A stretch of 64,000 bases of DNA from Amia ocellicauda (taxonomy: Eukaryota > Chordata > Actinopteri > Amiiformes > Amiidae): positions 4,175,444 through 4,239,443 of the forward strand of contig NC_089863.1 of assembly GCF_036373705.1 (NCBI RefSeq), written 5' to 3'. Both the position numbers and the translations under genes were made by a program. The notes below the pieces were generated by a model. That model was not told where the DNA came from, made no database searches, and saw only the letters and a program-made list of their open reading frames with translations. Shown piece by piece: positions 47,701-58,225 of this stretch (position 1 is the stretch's first letter; every line of letters starts with the position of its first letter).

Positions 47701-50700
47701 CTGGCGCCCCCTGCTGGTCAGACACTCACCTTGCATCCCTTCCTCAGCACCAGGGGGCTGACCTGACAGGACACTCCTCCCGTCCCCTGCCTGTCTGGCT
47801 GGCCGGGATCCACGGAGCAGGACAGACTGGACGGCCAGGTGGACTGCGATCACAACTGCGTATGGTTATCATTGTTGTCGGCGCTGTCATGGTTAGTATT
47901 ACAAAGGTAATACCAAAATAACACAACTGTGGGCTGACCTGGGAGACGCTGGCGCGGGTGAAGGACAGCGCGGGGGGGAAGCGCAGGGACAGGTCGCAGC
48001 CGGACGAGTCCTCCCCTGCGTTGAGGATGGTCACGCCCAGTGCTGCCAAGAACCCTGGACTGGCCACGACCTCCGGGCTGAGAGAGGGAAAGAGAGGGAA
48101 AGAGAGAGGTAGAGCAGGAGGGGGAGGAAAGGAGGATGGTGAGATGGAGGGAGAGGAAGAGGGAGAGATGGAGGGGGGGATTGAGAGAGAGAGGCAGAGG
48201 GAGAGGGAGAGAGATGAAGGCAGAGGGAGAGGGAGAGAGAGACAGGTAGAGAAGGAGAGGAGAGGGAAGGTGGATGGTGAGACGGAGGGAAGTAGGGAGG
48301 GAGAGAGATGGAGGGAGGTGCAGAGAGAGATGAATGGAGAGGGAGAGGGAGTGAGAGGGGGAGAAGAAGAGAGAGATAGAGAGAGGACGAACAAAGAGAG
48401 AGAGAGATGGAGAGGATGAGAGTCCCTCAAGATCTCCACCCTCCGACCCCCACAGTCACATGTCCATAGTGTCGGGCAGCTCACCGCGTGAAGTTGAGGC
48501 TCACGGCAAGATCGGACACGCACACCTGGTCCTCCCCGCACACCAGCTCCAGCGGTACCTGCAAAACGCCACATGCAACATGCAACACGTCTGAGACACT
48601 GCACGTTCTCAAAACAGGACTGTTTATATGAAGCATATATCTGTCTGTATGTATTTACTGCAGGACGTCCTCGGGAACTGATTATTATTATCATTATATA
48701 CACACACACTTGCCTGCTGCGTGACAGTGGTGGGACAGAGGGGGTGCAGGATGGACCGTAGCCCATCGGATCCCTGTATCTCCTGCCCCTCCACCGAGAC
48801 TGACGCCGACACAGGCACTGGAGTGTAGTCTGAGATGCACGCCTGCTCAGACAGACATAGAGAGAGAGAGGGAGGGACAGAGGGGGGGGGCAAAATGAGT
48901 TAAACTGTGGAAAACAACTGCATACTGACTAACTCTGCTCTGTACAGACTGCATGCTCAAAACACACAGACACACAGACACACACACAATCAGACACACA
49001 CAGACAGTGACTGACCGGTACAGCGACACTGAGGTTGTAGCAGCTGGTTGCTGTGATGATGTCGGTCCAGGGGTTGAGGGAGGTCGGGGAGAGGAGCAGC
49101 CGGCTGGTCCTGCGCTGGGGCTCCACACTGACCGACACGCTGACCTTGGCCCTCACTGCGGCCCCTGCAGGGACACACACACACACACAGCACAGTCACA
49201 CACTGACCGACACGCTGACCTTGGCCCTTACTGCGGCCCCTGCAGGGATACACACACAGCATAATCACACACACACACACACACATCATGGTCACACACT
49301 GACACACACACAGCACAGTCACACACTGACACACACAGCACAGTCACACACTGACACACACAGCACAGTCACACACTGACCGATACGCTGACTGCGGCCC
49401 TCACTACGGCCCCTGCAGAGACACACACACAGCACAATCTCACACACACACACACACGCACACACACACACTGACACACACAGACGCACCCAGTTTCCCG
49501 GTGTGCACCCCGTTGAGCGTCACACAGATGGTGGCTGTGGTGACGGTCTGACCGAAGGTGGTGGTCGTCCCGCCGCAGTGGAAGGTGTCCTGGGAGATGA
49601 CCTCGGGGCTGAAGGTCATCAACACCGTCACGTTGATGACTGGCTGGGACCTGGTTTGGAGGGGGAAATTAACCAAACAGCCAATTCACAAACAAATCAA
49701 TTAACCATTTAAACAATTAATACATTAACCAAGTAACCAATTACATGGCACAGCCAAGACACAGGGCACCCCCTCCTCACCTGAGCACGACGACACCCCC
49801 CTGCGCTCCCACGGCGATGTCTGTCAATCCGTCCTGGCTGAGGTCCCCCGCCGAGTGGACAGACTGACTGAAGAACTGCAGGCCGGCTCTGACTGACGCT
49901 CCCTCCACCTTCTATAGCACACAGAGGGAGAAAGATGAGAGGGAGAGAGATGGAGTGAGAGAGAGGGAGAGGGAGTGAGACAGTGAGAGAGATGGAGAGA
50001 GGGTGAGGGGTAGAGAGAGAGAGAGAGAGAGAGAGTGAGGGGAATAGGGAAGGAGGGGATAGAGGGAGGGAGATAGAGGGAGAGGGAGAGAGTTTGTGAA
50101 GTTTGAGTGTGTCTGTAAAGGTGAGAGAGTGACGGGGAGATGGAGCGGCATTCAGGGTCAGAGGTCGGGAGTCAGGAGGTCAGAGGTCAAGGGCTCGGTG
50201 CTGACCTGGGAGGGAGTGGAGTGGATGCCGTCTCTATGCCCCCGGAAGAGGTACAGGCTGCCCCTCCCCTCGCCCTCCAGGGGGGCACCCACGGCGAGCT
50301 CGGGGACCCCGTCTCCGTCCAGGTCCGGAATGGCAGACAGCGACGCCCCGAACCGCCCACGCTGATTCCCCGGGGAGCCCCGCAGCATGAGCGTGCAGTT
50401 CAGTGACACCTGCAGGGGGCAACAGAGAGACAAAATGAGGGAAGCATAGAAAGAGACAGAGAAGGAGAGAGGGACAGGAGGGAAGAGAGAGAAAGGTGAT
50501 GAGATGGGGGACAGAAAGGAAACAAAAAACACCTATGAAATAGCCATGACAAACTGAGCGTGTGAGTGTGTGTTTCAGTGTGAGTGTGTGTGTCTGCGTG
50601 AGTGTGTAAGTGTATGTTAGTGTGTGTCTCAGTGATCCTCACCCCAGGCTGGACAGTGCACACCATGACCTCCCCCCCAACCCCAGGCTCGTAGTACAGC

Positions 50701-51511
50701 GGTGCCCCAATCACCAGGGTGTCAGTTTGTCCGTCTCCCGTCAGGTCCAGGACACACATTGCCGCTCCGAAGTATGAGCCAAGCTGCCACACAGACAGAC
50801 ACAAAGAATTTAAATTCTTCCAAATCAATATCGAACACCATCACTTTCCAGTCCAGCCCAGTCAGTGACTCTGCAGCAGTCCAGTCCAGTCCAGTGTAGT
50901 CCAGTCAGTGACTCTGCAGCAGTCCAGCCCAGTCCAGTCCAGTCCAGTCAGTGACTTTGCAGCAGTCCAGTCCAGTCTAGTCCAGTCAATGACTCTGCAG
51001 CAGTCCAGTCCAGTCCAGTCCAATCCAGTCCAGTCCAGTCAATGACTCTGCAGCAGTCCAGTCCAGTCCAGACAGTTAGCTATTGTCACCTGGTGGCCAT
51101 GCAGTCTCTGAGTGACCCTCCAGGTGGCATTGTAACCCTGGAAGACCAGAACTGCGCCCACGTGCCCAAGCCGGGGGGCCCCTGCGAAGTACACACTGCC
51201 CCCCGCCACCCGAGCCACTGCCACTGCGTACCCTGCCCAGAGAGAGAGACAGAGAGAGAGAGAGAGAAAGTGTTTGCCATTTCTGATTGGTAAGATTGGA
51301 CCTCTCCCAGAGGTCAGTGCCAGGGGTGAGGAGTGAGGGGTCAAGGATCAGAGGTAAGAAGGGGGTCATTACCTAGGTATGAGTCTCTGATGCCGGGCTC
51401 TGAGATCGAGGCGTTGATGAAGGTGCCATTGCCTCCCCCCCCGCTTCGCAGCGACTCCACAAACCCCCCCGACCACTCGAACGCGCCGACCGCTCCCAGC
51501 AGAATAGAGTC

Positions 51512-51553
<42 letters not shown>

Positions 51554-53312
51554 GTGAGTGTGAGAGCATGACACCTGGAGAGCCGGGAGCCCCATAACTG
51601 TCTATCACCGGCAGACTGACCTGGCCCACCGCAGCACTGAAGCCCCCCTGAGACATCTCCAACTGGAAGGAGGTGAAGTTGGACTGTTTGTTGGTTCCTA
51701 CAGAGAGAGAGGGGAGAGAGATGTCTTGTTATTGTTCCCGTTGCCCTGTTCTTGAGCGGAGAGGGAGAGGGAGACGTGGACAGAGGGAGAAGGACAGGGG
51801 GACGGAGGGGGACACTGCGTCCTCACCCTCGATGGCAAAGATTTTCTCCTCCAGCTGGCTGCGAATGGAGCTCAGGGCGTCAAAGCTGTTGACCTGGAAC
51901 ACATCCTGGGGGGTCGAGGCGATGACCCGCAGCTCCTGCTCTGAGGACTGCTCCCCCACCTGAGAGAGAGAGGGAGGGAGAGAGAGAGACACACAGAGAG
52001 AGAGAGATTGAGTGGTAGGGAGAGAGGAGGATTTCCTTCTACCTCCTCCTGCCCCTTATCCCCCAGACCCTCTATGTCCCGCAGAGAGCCAATCAGGTAC
52101 CCCGATGGCATAGCGGACCACGCCCCTCCTCTCGGCCTCAGGGATGACATAATTGAAGGTCATTTTTTTGTCATTGGACCGGCCGTCCGTGATCACGACC
52201 AGCAGCTTCCTGGACTGGGGGCGCATCCCCCGCGCCTCCGTCAGCATCTGGTCACTGAGGGGGAGAGAGAGAGAGGGAGAGAGGGAGAGAGGAAGGGAAA
52301 GAAATCATTCAGGATTTTGCAGAAGGAAAAATTAGGACTTAGACAAACAGACAGACAGATAGACAAATAGATAGAGAGATTTACAGTTTTTCTGAATTGC
52401 TCAAACACTGAACCCCATTCTCTGAACCAAATCACTCTTTAGGCAAAACCTTAAACAAGACTGTCTTTCTGTATCACTTACTGAACTACTTCTTTATCTG
52501 TTTTTATATATAGAGCGAGTGTTTGAATTGGATTCCATGGAAAGGCCCCATGAACACATTTTTGTAGGTGAAGCAGGGTTCAATCTGGCGAAGAGGAGAG
52601 GGATAGGCAGGAACATAATTGGCAGAATGAGTCTCTCATTGACTTTGATTTTGCAGCGGCACAACATTTTTGAGTGTACTGTAATGTGCTTTTCATTGAG
52701 AGTTTTCTTTGTTCTTTGGGCTTTTGCAGTTTTTATGCAAGTGCTAAATATACAGACATTCAATACTGTATTTCTTGCAGTGCTTACAGTATACAGTATA
52801 CACTGTACTAAGTTGTGATTACTATACTTTGTTTTTAATTACAAAATGTGTTTACTGTATACAATAAACATTTTTTCTGTAACTGCATGCCCTGGACGCT
52901 GTGTTCTCCATTTTGTGATGTAGTGTATAATGGATGCTCTGTAGTGTTTATATATTGACTGGCTGTGTGTATGACCTGAAAGCATTGTTTGATTTTGAGC
53001 ACAGGTGAGATGGTTTTGAGGCAATTGATAGATTTTGCCAGAAGTGTCAGGGGTTTTGTGAATGTAATTTGAAGATTTGGTTTTGTGTTTAAAGTTTTGA
53101 GAAAATGGTTTCAAGCAATTGTGAAACACTGTAAATATGGGGGTCAGGGGTCGGAGGTCGACTCACAGGACATATTTGATGGCAGTGGGGGTGTAGGTTT
53201 GGCCCTTGGTGTGAGGGACGAAGTGCAACAGCTTTTCAGGGTCCCGCTCGGCCGCGAAATTCTCAAAGTTGAAGATCGTACGAACGTGAGTGGAGTACTG
53301 GGCCACCGCCAC
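41719..53312 (-). CDS. Integrin alpha subunit with I-domain (ITGAE/leukocyte type), 5' end missing
   Basis: Cell-surface adhesion receptor alpha chain. Exons, 5' to 3': 53312-53167, 52254-52101, 51959-51827, 51697-51621, 51511-51373, 51232-51090, 50783-50643, 50409-50206, 49911-49781, 49650-49490, 49164-49016, 48842-48714, 48558-48485, 48077-47939, 47843-47730, 47251-47172, 47064-46981, 45730-45658, 45394-45296, 43524-43465, 43316-43212, 42896-42798, 42404-42294, 41835-41719; 2862 nt, 953 residues, frame unbroken. Order: rest of I-domain (MIDAS Thr in GQTYTPTAI, Asp in [10 protein letters not shown]), beta-propeller with Ca sites [18 protein letters not shown] and DLSQDGLTD, leg domains, one TM helix ([21 protein letters not shown]), short tail. 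The phrases [13 protein letters not shown] and GYAVAV resemble ITGAE. The juxtamembrane GFFKR reads GFFQG. Exon 12 uses a GC donor (CAG|gcaagt). Signal peptide, blades 1-2 and the DxSxS part of the I-domain are absent. Partner would be a beta2- or beta7-type chain (inference). Confidence 0.93.
42030..42295. repeat. GGGTGTGGCTCTCAG-type minisatellite in the last integrin intron
   Basis: Degenerate units GTGGGTGTGGCTCTCAGTGT and GGGTGTGAGTCTCAGTGTGG run up to the splice donor of the transmembrane exon. Confidence 0.8.
42540..42665. repeat. GTTGGGTGCTGCACTGGGTG-type minisatellite
   Basis: Units of about 23-30 bp (TTGTGTTGGGTGCTGTACTG and variants) within the integrin intron. Confidence 0.75.
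43655..45231 (+). mobile_element. Near-complete Tc1 transposon (1577 bp) in an integrin intron
   Basis: Bounded by TA target duplications (43653-43654, 45232-45233) with CAGTGAGGGAAAAAAGTATT termini and about 200-bp inverted repeats. The transposase starts at 44021 ([20 protein letters not shown], paired helix-turn-helix) and its second part runs to 45024 (…KGFATKY). Catalytic triad visible: D in [14 protein letters not shown] in [12 protein letters not shown] in [13 protein letters not shown] (34-residue spacing type). A net one-base loss near 44325 shifts the frame and ends the first part at 44356; the second part reads on without stops. The two ends retain long matching repeats, so the copy is young and the frameshift is its only obvious lesion. 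Confidence 0.93.
46185..46660 (+). repeat. Dispersed repeat, copy 3 (hAT-like end)
   Basis: 46185-46430 matches the reverse complement of 8250-8480, and 46498-46635 matches 14430-14590. It ends TTTGAGACAGCCCTATA; GGGCTGTC-type ends occur in hAT elements, which is the only basis for that label. Located in an integrin intron; no coding potential. Confidence 0.55.
46670..46945. repeat. (TACTA)n pentanucleotide array
   Basis: Imperfect CTATACTATA pentamer repeats, interrupted at about 46735-46785. Confidence 0.95.
47255..48420. repeat. Purine-rich (GGGAGA)n tracts in integrin introns
   Basis: 47255-47670 and 48085-48420 are almost pure G/A on the + strand, i.e. C/T on the transcribed sense strand of the integrin. 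An imperfect block repeat is visible (GATGGAGGGAGGTGCAGAGA at 47381, 47571 and 48307). Two integrin exons (47843-47730 and 48077-47939) lie between the tracts. Confidence 0.85.
49125..49420. repeat. Tandem partial copies of an integrin exon start, with acceptor
   Basis: The sequence at the 5' end of exon 49164-49016 together with its acceptor (plus strand CGCTGACCTTGGCCCTCACT followed by GCGGCCCCTGCAGGG) recurs at about 49203-49247 with two changes and at 49379-49420 more diverged, separated by CA-rich microsatellite. Confidence 0.8.
50860..51075. repeat. Minisatellite AGTCAGTGACTCTGCAGCAGTCCAGTCC
   Basis: Four to five variable units of CAGTGACTCTGCAGCAGTCC plus 2-5 copies of AGTCC. It sits between two beta-propeller exons of the integrin. 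The same motif occurs at 25683 in acadvl. Confidence 0.88.
52384..53131 (+). mobile_element. Degenerate IS630/Tc1-superfamily DDE element between I-domain exons
   Basis: TA flanks at 52382-52383 and 53132-53133, with inverted ends CAGTTTTTCTGAATTGCTCAAAC and CAGTGTTTCACAATTGCTTGAAA (right end read in reverse). Inside, 52512-52620 encodes [20 protein letters not shown], which resembles the central catalytic region of a DDE transposase (the expected Asp before EAGF is Gly). About 750 bp in total, so most of the transposase is deleted. Confidence 0.7.
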
Positions 53313-53529
53313 CTGGAGAGAGGGATAGAGAGAGGGAGTAAGAGAGAGAGCAGAAGTGGGGGAGAGTGGGAGAGGGAGGGGGGAGTGATAGAGGGAGTGG
53401 GAGAGGGAGTGGGGGAGAGGGAGTGCGAGAGAGGGGGAGTGAGAAAGGGAGTGGGAGAGAGAGAGGGTGTGAGAGAGAGGGTGTGGGGGAAAGAGGGATG
53501 GAGGGAGGAAGAGGGAGTGAGAGGGAGTA

Positions 53530-53770
53530 TTGGAAATTTGGCTTCAAGACATTCAAGATGGAAAACAGGAGACACTTCTTCACACAGAGAGGCGTCACAA
53601 TCTGAACAAACTCCCCAGCGATGTGGTTGAAGAGACAATTTGGGAACATTCAAAAACAGACTGGATAGGATCCTTGATCACTCAGTTATTAATGGACACC
53701 AAACGAGCACGATGGGGCGAATTACCTCCTCTCGAATGTACACTTTCTTATGTTCTTATGTTCCTATGTA
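53530..53770 (+). mobile_element. CR1 LINE 3' end
   Basis: Matches 22825-23040 closely, including CGAGCACGATGGGGCGAAT, and ends in short repeats TTCTTATGTTCTTATG TTCCTATG typical of CR1 3' termini. Strongly 5'-truncated. Confidence 0.8.
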
Positions 53771-54429
53771 TGGCAGAGAGGGAGGGAGGGAGAGAGAGAG
53801 GGAGTGTGAGGGAGAAAGGGAGAGAGGAATATGGAGAGAAGGAGACAGAGGGTGAGAGGGAGAGGTGATTTTTTCACTGTTATGTTTAGTTTTCCCCCCT
53901 TTTCTTTCTTCCCTAATCTATCTATCTATATATATTCTAATGATTTGTTTTGAATTCATTTTCTTTAAATGACATTAAATGACATTCCTTCTAGTTTAGG
54001 AATGTGAACATCTGCGTCTTTCTGATAAGTCCGGCTGGTGAGTCAGGTTGTTGTCTGAGGAAGCAGATAACTTGCATTTTTCATTATCTAATAACTATTT
54101 CCTTGTCTGTACAAGTGTATTAAGCTCCCTGCTCAGAGGAGTCAGAGAGGAATGTTACACTGCTGGGTACTGTTTCTCTCTCCGTGCTGCCTGAAATAAG
54201 TAATCTGCTTAAACAATGGCCGTTTTCTTCCACAGTGCCAATAAAGCACATTTTGAATTTTAAATTTGAGAGGGAGTTAGGGAGAGGGAGGAGACGGGGG
54301 GAGGCACGGAGAGAGAGAGAGAGAGAAAGAGGCAGAGGGAGCAGGAGACAGGGGAAGGAAGGGGTGAGAGAAATAGAGAAGGAGAGAGAGGGAGAGGTGA
54401 GGGGGAGGCGGGCAGGGGCTTGGTGACTC

Positions 54430-54629
54430 NNNNNNNNNNNNNNNNNNNNNNNNNNNNNNNNNNNNNNNNNNNNNNNNNNNNNNNNNNNNNNNNNNNNNNN
54501 NNNNNNNNNNNNNNNNNNNNNNNNNNNNNNNNNNNNNNNNNNNNNNNNNNNNNNNNNNNNNNNNNNNNNNNNNNNNNNNNNNNNNNNNNNNNNNNNNNNN
54601 NNNNNNNNNNNNNNNNNNNNNNNNNNNNN
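54430..54629. other. Assembly gap (200 N)
   Basis: Exactly 200 undetermined bases, which usually marks a gap of unknown size. The missing 5' exons of the integrin may belong here. Confidence 0.98.
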
Positions 54630-54883
54630 CACGTGTTATTGACACGCCAACAGGGAACGTGTTAAGTTCGAGGCAAGTGTGAATGTGAGCAGGCGCGAAG
54701 TAAAGGGTGTCATTGAAGAGTGTGTAGTTCCACATGTCGGTTACAAGAGCACTGGTATGGCAAGAGTTAAATTTCAGTTGTTACCTTGTACTGCTCAGAC
54801 GGCGCAGGGGCAGTAAAGTTCGGTGCTGTGAAGATACTAAAAAAGCATGTCCTAAAAACAGTGTGCTGCTTTTGTTGTTTACT

Positions 54884-56432
54884 TTTATTATTATTATTAT
54901 TATTATTTTTATTTCTTGGCAGACGCCCTTATCCAGGGCGACTTACAACATAAGTGCAAAAATACAGAGAAGTACAAGGCATCAATCATTACAAGTTCAA
55001 CTTAGCTAAAACATAACAATTCAAAATACATTTTACAGATTCCAATTTACAATTTAAAGTACAGTAAGAGACTTCCTACATCCTGGACGGTGAAAGCTAA
55101 GTGCTGTCAAGATGTAGGGTCACAGACATGGGCTACGGGAAAGGGAGCAAGGAGGAAAACAATCAAGAATGTGAGGAGCATAATAAGCTGAAGTGCTATC
55201 TAGCAGGGATAGAGGACTAATATTACAAGTGCTGTCGGAAGAGATGCGTCTTGAGTAAGCGCCAGAATGAGGTCAGGGACTCTGCTGTTTTGACTTCGGT
55301 GGGCAGGTCGTTCCACCACTTAGGGTTCAGGGATGAGAAGGAGCGGCTCTGGAGGAAGAGGAGTGGAGAGGAGGCAGAGTTAGTCTTCTGGCACTGGAGG
55401 AGCGCAGTGGTCTGGAGGGGATGTATGGAGAGACGAGGGTCTGAAGGTATCTTGGTGCAGTGTGGTCGAGACAGCGGTAGGTGAGGGTCAAAGTCTTGAA
55501 CTGAATGCGTGCCGCTATCGGGAGCCAGTGGAGGGAGCGGAGCAGTGGAGTAGCGTGTGAATCGGGCAGAGAGACACCAGACGAGCCGCAGAGTTCTGGA
55601 TGAGCTGGAGCGGCGGGTAGTGGATGCAGGCAGGCCGGCCAGGAGGGAGTTGCAGTATCCAGGCGGGAGAGGACCAGGGACTGGACGAGCAGCTGAGTCG
55701 AGTAGTCGGTGAGGAAGGGACGGATCCGGTGTATGTTGCTCAGGAAGAATCTGCAGGTACATGTCAGCGTGGTGATGTGCTGGGAGAAGGAGAGTGCAGG
55801 ATCGAGGGTCACTCCTAGATTTTTAGCGGAAGAAGAAGGAGAGAGTGTGGTGGATTCCAAGGGGATCGAGATGGGGAGGTCAGCAGAAGGTGAGCAAGAT
55901 TGGGGGAAAAAGAGGAGATCTGATTTGGAGAGGTTGAGCTTGAGGTGGTGCGAGTGCATCCAGGCGGAAATGGCAGACAAGCAGGAAGAGATGCGTGAGG
56001 GGATGAGAGGGTCAGAAGAGGGAAAAGACAGGAAGATCTGGGCATCATCAGCATAGAAGTGGTAGAAGAAGCCATGGGAAGCGATGAGGGGGCCCAGGGA
56101 GCGAGTGTAGAGAGAGAACAGGAGCGGGCCCAGGACGGAGCCTTGTGGAACACCTGTGAGGAGAGGTTGGGGGGTGGATGAGGAGCCTCGCCATGTCACT
56201 TGGTAGGATCGGTCGCTGACGTAGGAGGAGAACCAGGTGAGAGCAGTCCCAGAGATTCCAAGGTCAGCGAGGCAGGGGAGGAGGATGGAGTGATTGACGG
56301 TGTCAAATGCTGCAGAGAGGTCAAGGAGGATGAGGACTGAGGAGAGGGAGGCTGCCCGAGCGCGGCTGAGGGAGTCAGTGACAGCCAGGAGAGCCGTTTC
56401 AGTGGAGTGAGCTGTGCGGAAGCCGGACACAA
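54884..56432 (-). mobile_element. L2-family LINE, 5'-truncated, with reverse transcriptase and 3' tail
   Basis: The minus strand from 56430 encodes [44 protein letters not shown] and [10 protein letters not shown], the reverse transcriptase core of L2-type LINEs, then [19 protein letters not shown] and, after frameshifts, WWNDLPTEVKTAES and LKTHLF. The 3' UTR contains GGCAGACGCCCTTATCCAGG and ends in an (ATT)n microsatellite at 54884-54907, the usual L2 terminus. The endonuclease is absent, so it is 5'-truncated and inactive. Confidence 0.88.
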
Positions 56433-56671
56433 CTTAGACACAACACACATCCCACACGGTTGCCGTCTTTCTGAACGTGGTGTTTGTGTGCTAGGTTTCC
56501 ATGAATGAAGAAGCCTACTAGTTTATAGTGTTTGTTGTAGAAACGGAAAAGGAGACCCACAATATAGATGTGGCTGATTATGAAGATGTGTATCTTAATT
56601 TCATCACTAATGACCCGCCATAGCAACACACGTTCTGTTCATTTGTTCATTTGGTTAAATCATCAAAAATA

Positions 56672-58178
56672 CAGTTAGGTCCATAAATATTTAGACAGTG
56701 ACATAACTGTCATCCTTTTGGCTCTGTACGCCACCACAATGAATTTGAAAGGAATTGATCAAGATGTCCTTTAAGTGTAGACTTTCATCTTTAATTTGAG
56801 GGTAGTTACATCCAAATTGGGTGAACAGTGTAGGAATTACACCCATTTTTATATGTGGTCCCCCCAATTTTAGGGGCTCAAAGGTAATTGTACAAACTAA
56901 AATAATCATGAATTAAATTGTGAGTTTCATCACCAGATGCTGGGTTTCTTCCCTGGTAATGCTCTGCCAGGCCTGTACTGCAGCTGTGTTTAGTTCCTGC
57001 TTGTTCTTGGGGTGTTTTGCCTTCAGTTCTGCCTTCAGCAAGTGAAATGCTGCTCAATTGGATTCAGGTCAGGTGACTGACTTGGCCATTGCAGAACATT
57101 CCACTTCTTTGCCTTAAAAAAGTATTGGGTTGCTTTCACAATATGCTTCGGGTCATTGTCCATCTGCACTGTGCTGTCCAATGAGTTCTGAAGCATTTGG
57201 CTGAATCTGAACAGATAATATAGCCCTATACACTTCAGAATTCATCCTGCTACTTTTGTCAGAACCAGTTCCCTTGGCAGCCATACATGCCCATGCAATA
57301 ACATGTTTCACAGATGAGGTGGTATGCTTCGGATCATGAGCAGTTCCTTCTCTTCTCCATGCTCTTCCCATCTTCCCATCATTCTGGTACAAGTTGATCT
57401 TTGTCTCATCTGTCCATAGGATGTTGTTCCAGGACTGTACAGGGTTCTTGAGATGTTTTTTATGGCAAACTCTAATCTGGTCTTCCTGTTTCCTGTTTCC
57501 ATCTTGTGGTAAACCCTCTGTATTTACTCTGGTGAAGTCTTCTCTTGATTATTGACTTTGACACAGATACGCCTACCTCCTGGAGGGTGTTCTTGATCTG
57601 GCCAACTGTCTTTTGTCATCCACCACAGTTCTCCATGGTCATCCAGTCCTTATGGTATTCCCGAGCTCACCAGTGCGTTCTGTCTATTTAAGAATGTACC
57701 AAATAGTTGGTTTGGCCACACCTAATGTTTTTGGTATCTCTCTGATTGGTTAGTTTTGATTTCTCAGCCTAATGATGGCTTGCTTCACTCGCAGTGGCAG
57801 CTCTTTGGACTTCATAGTGAGGGTTAACAGCAACAGATTCCAAATGCAAATGCCACAATTGAAATCAAGTCTAGACCTTTTAACTGCTTACCTGTAATTT
57901 AACTAATGAGGGACTAACACACACCTGGCCATGGAACAGCTGAGCAGCCAATTGTCTAATTACTTTTGAGCCCCTAAAATTGGGGGGACCACATATAAAA
58001 ATGTGTGTAATTCCTACACCATTAACCAAATTTGGATGTAATTATCCTCAAATTAAAGATGAACGTCTACATTTAAAGCACATCTTAATTGTTTCCTTTT
58101 AAATCCATTGTGGTGGCATACACAGCCAAAATGATGACAATTGTGTCACTGTGAAAAAAACATATATGGACCTAACTG
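56672..58178 (-). mobile_element. Tc1/mariner element, full length but decayed
   Basis: TA-flanked (56670-56671, 58179-58180) with termini CAGTTAGGTCCATAAATATT at the left and CCTAACTG at the right, and long inverted repeats extending about 200 bp. The minus strand retains pieces of a Tc1 transposase ([50 protein letters not shown]) scattered over several frames with stops. Inactive. Confidence 0.88.
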
Positions 58179-58184
58179 TAGATC

Positions 58185-58187
<3 letters not shown>

Positions 58188-58224
<37 letters not shown>
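58188..58224. repeat. (CA)n microsatellite
   Basis: About 17 uninterrupted CA units next to the right end of the decayed Tc1. Confidence 0.95.

Positions 58225-58225
<1 letters not shown>

Noticed and set aside
47145-48766. Long minus-strand Ser/Pro/Leu-rich ORFs
   Set aside because: They run through splice sites of real integrin exons and arise from the CT-rich intronic tracts.
54660-54735. Possible integrin 5' exon just beyond the gap on the minus strand (NYTLFNDTLYFAP)
   Set aside because: No resemblance to integrin blade 1 or signal-peptide sequence and no donor in phase.
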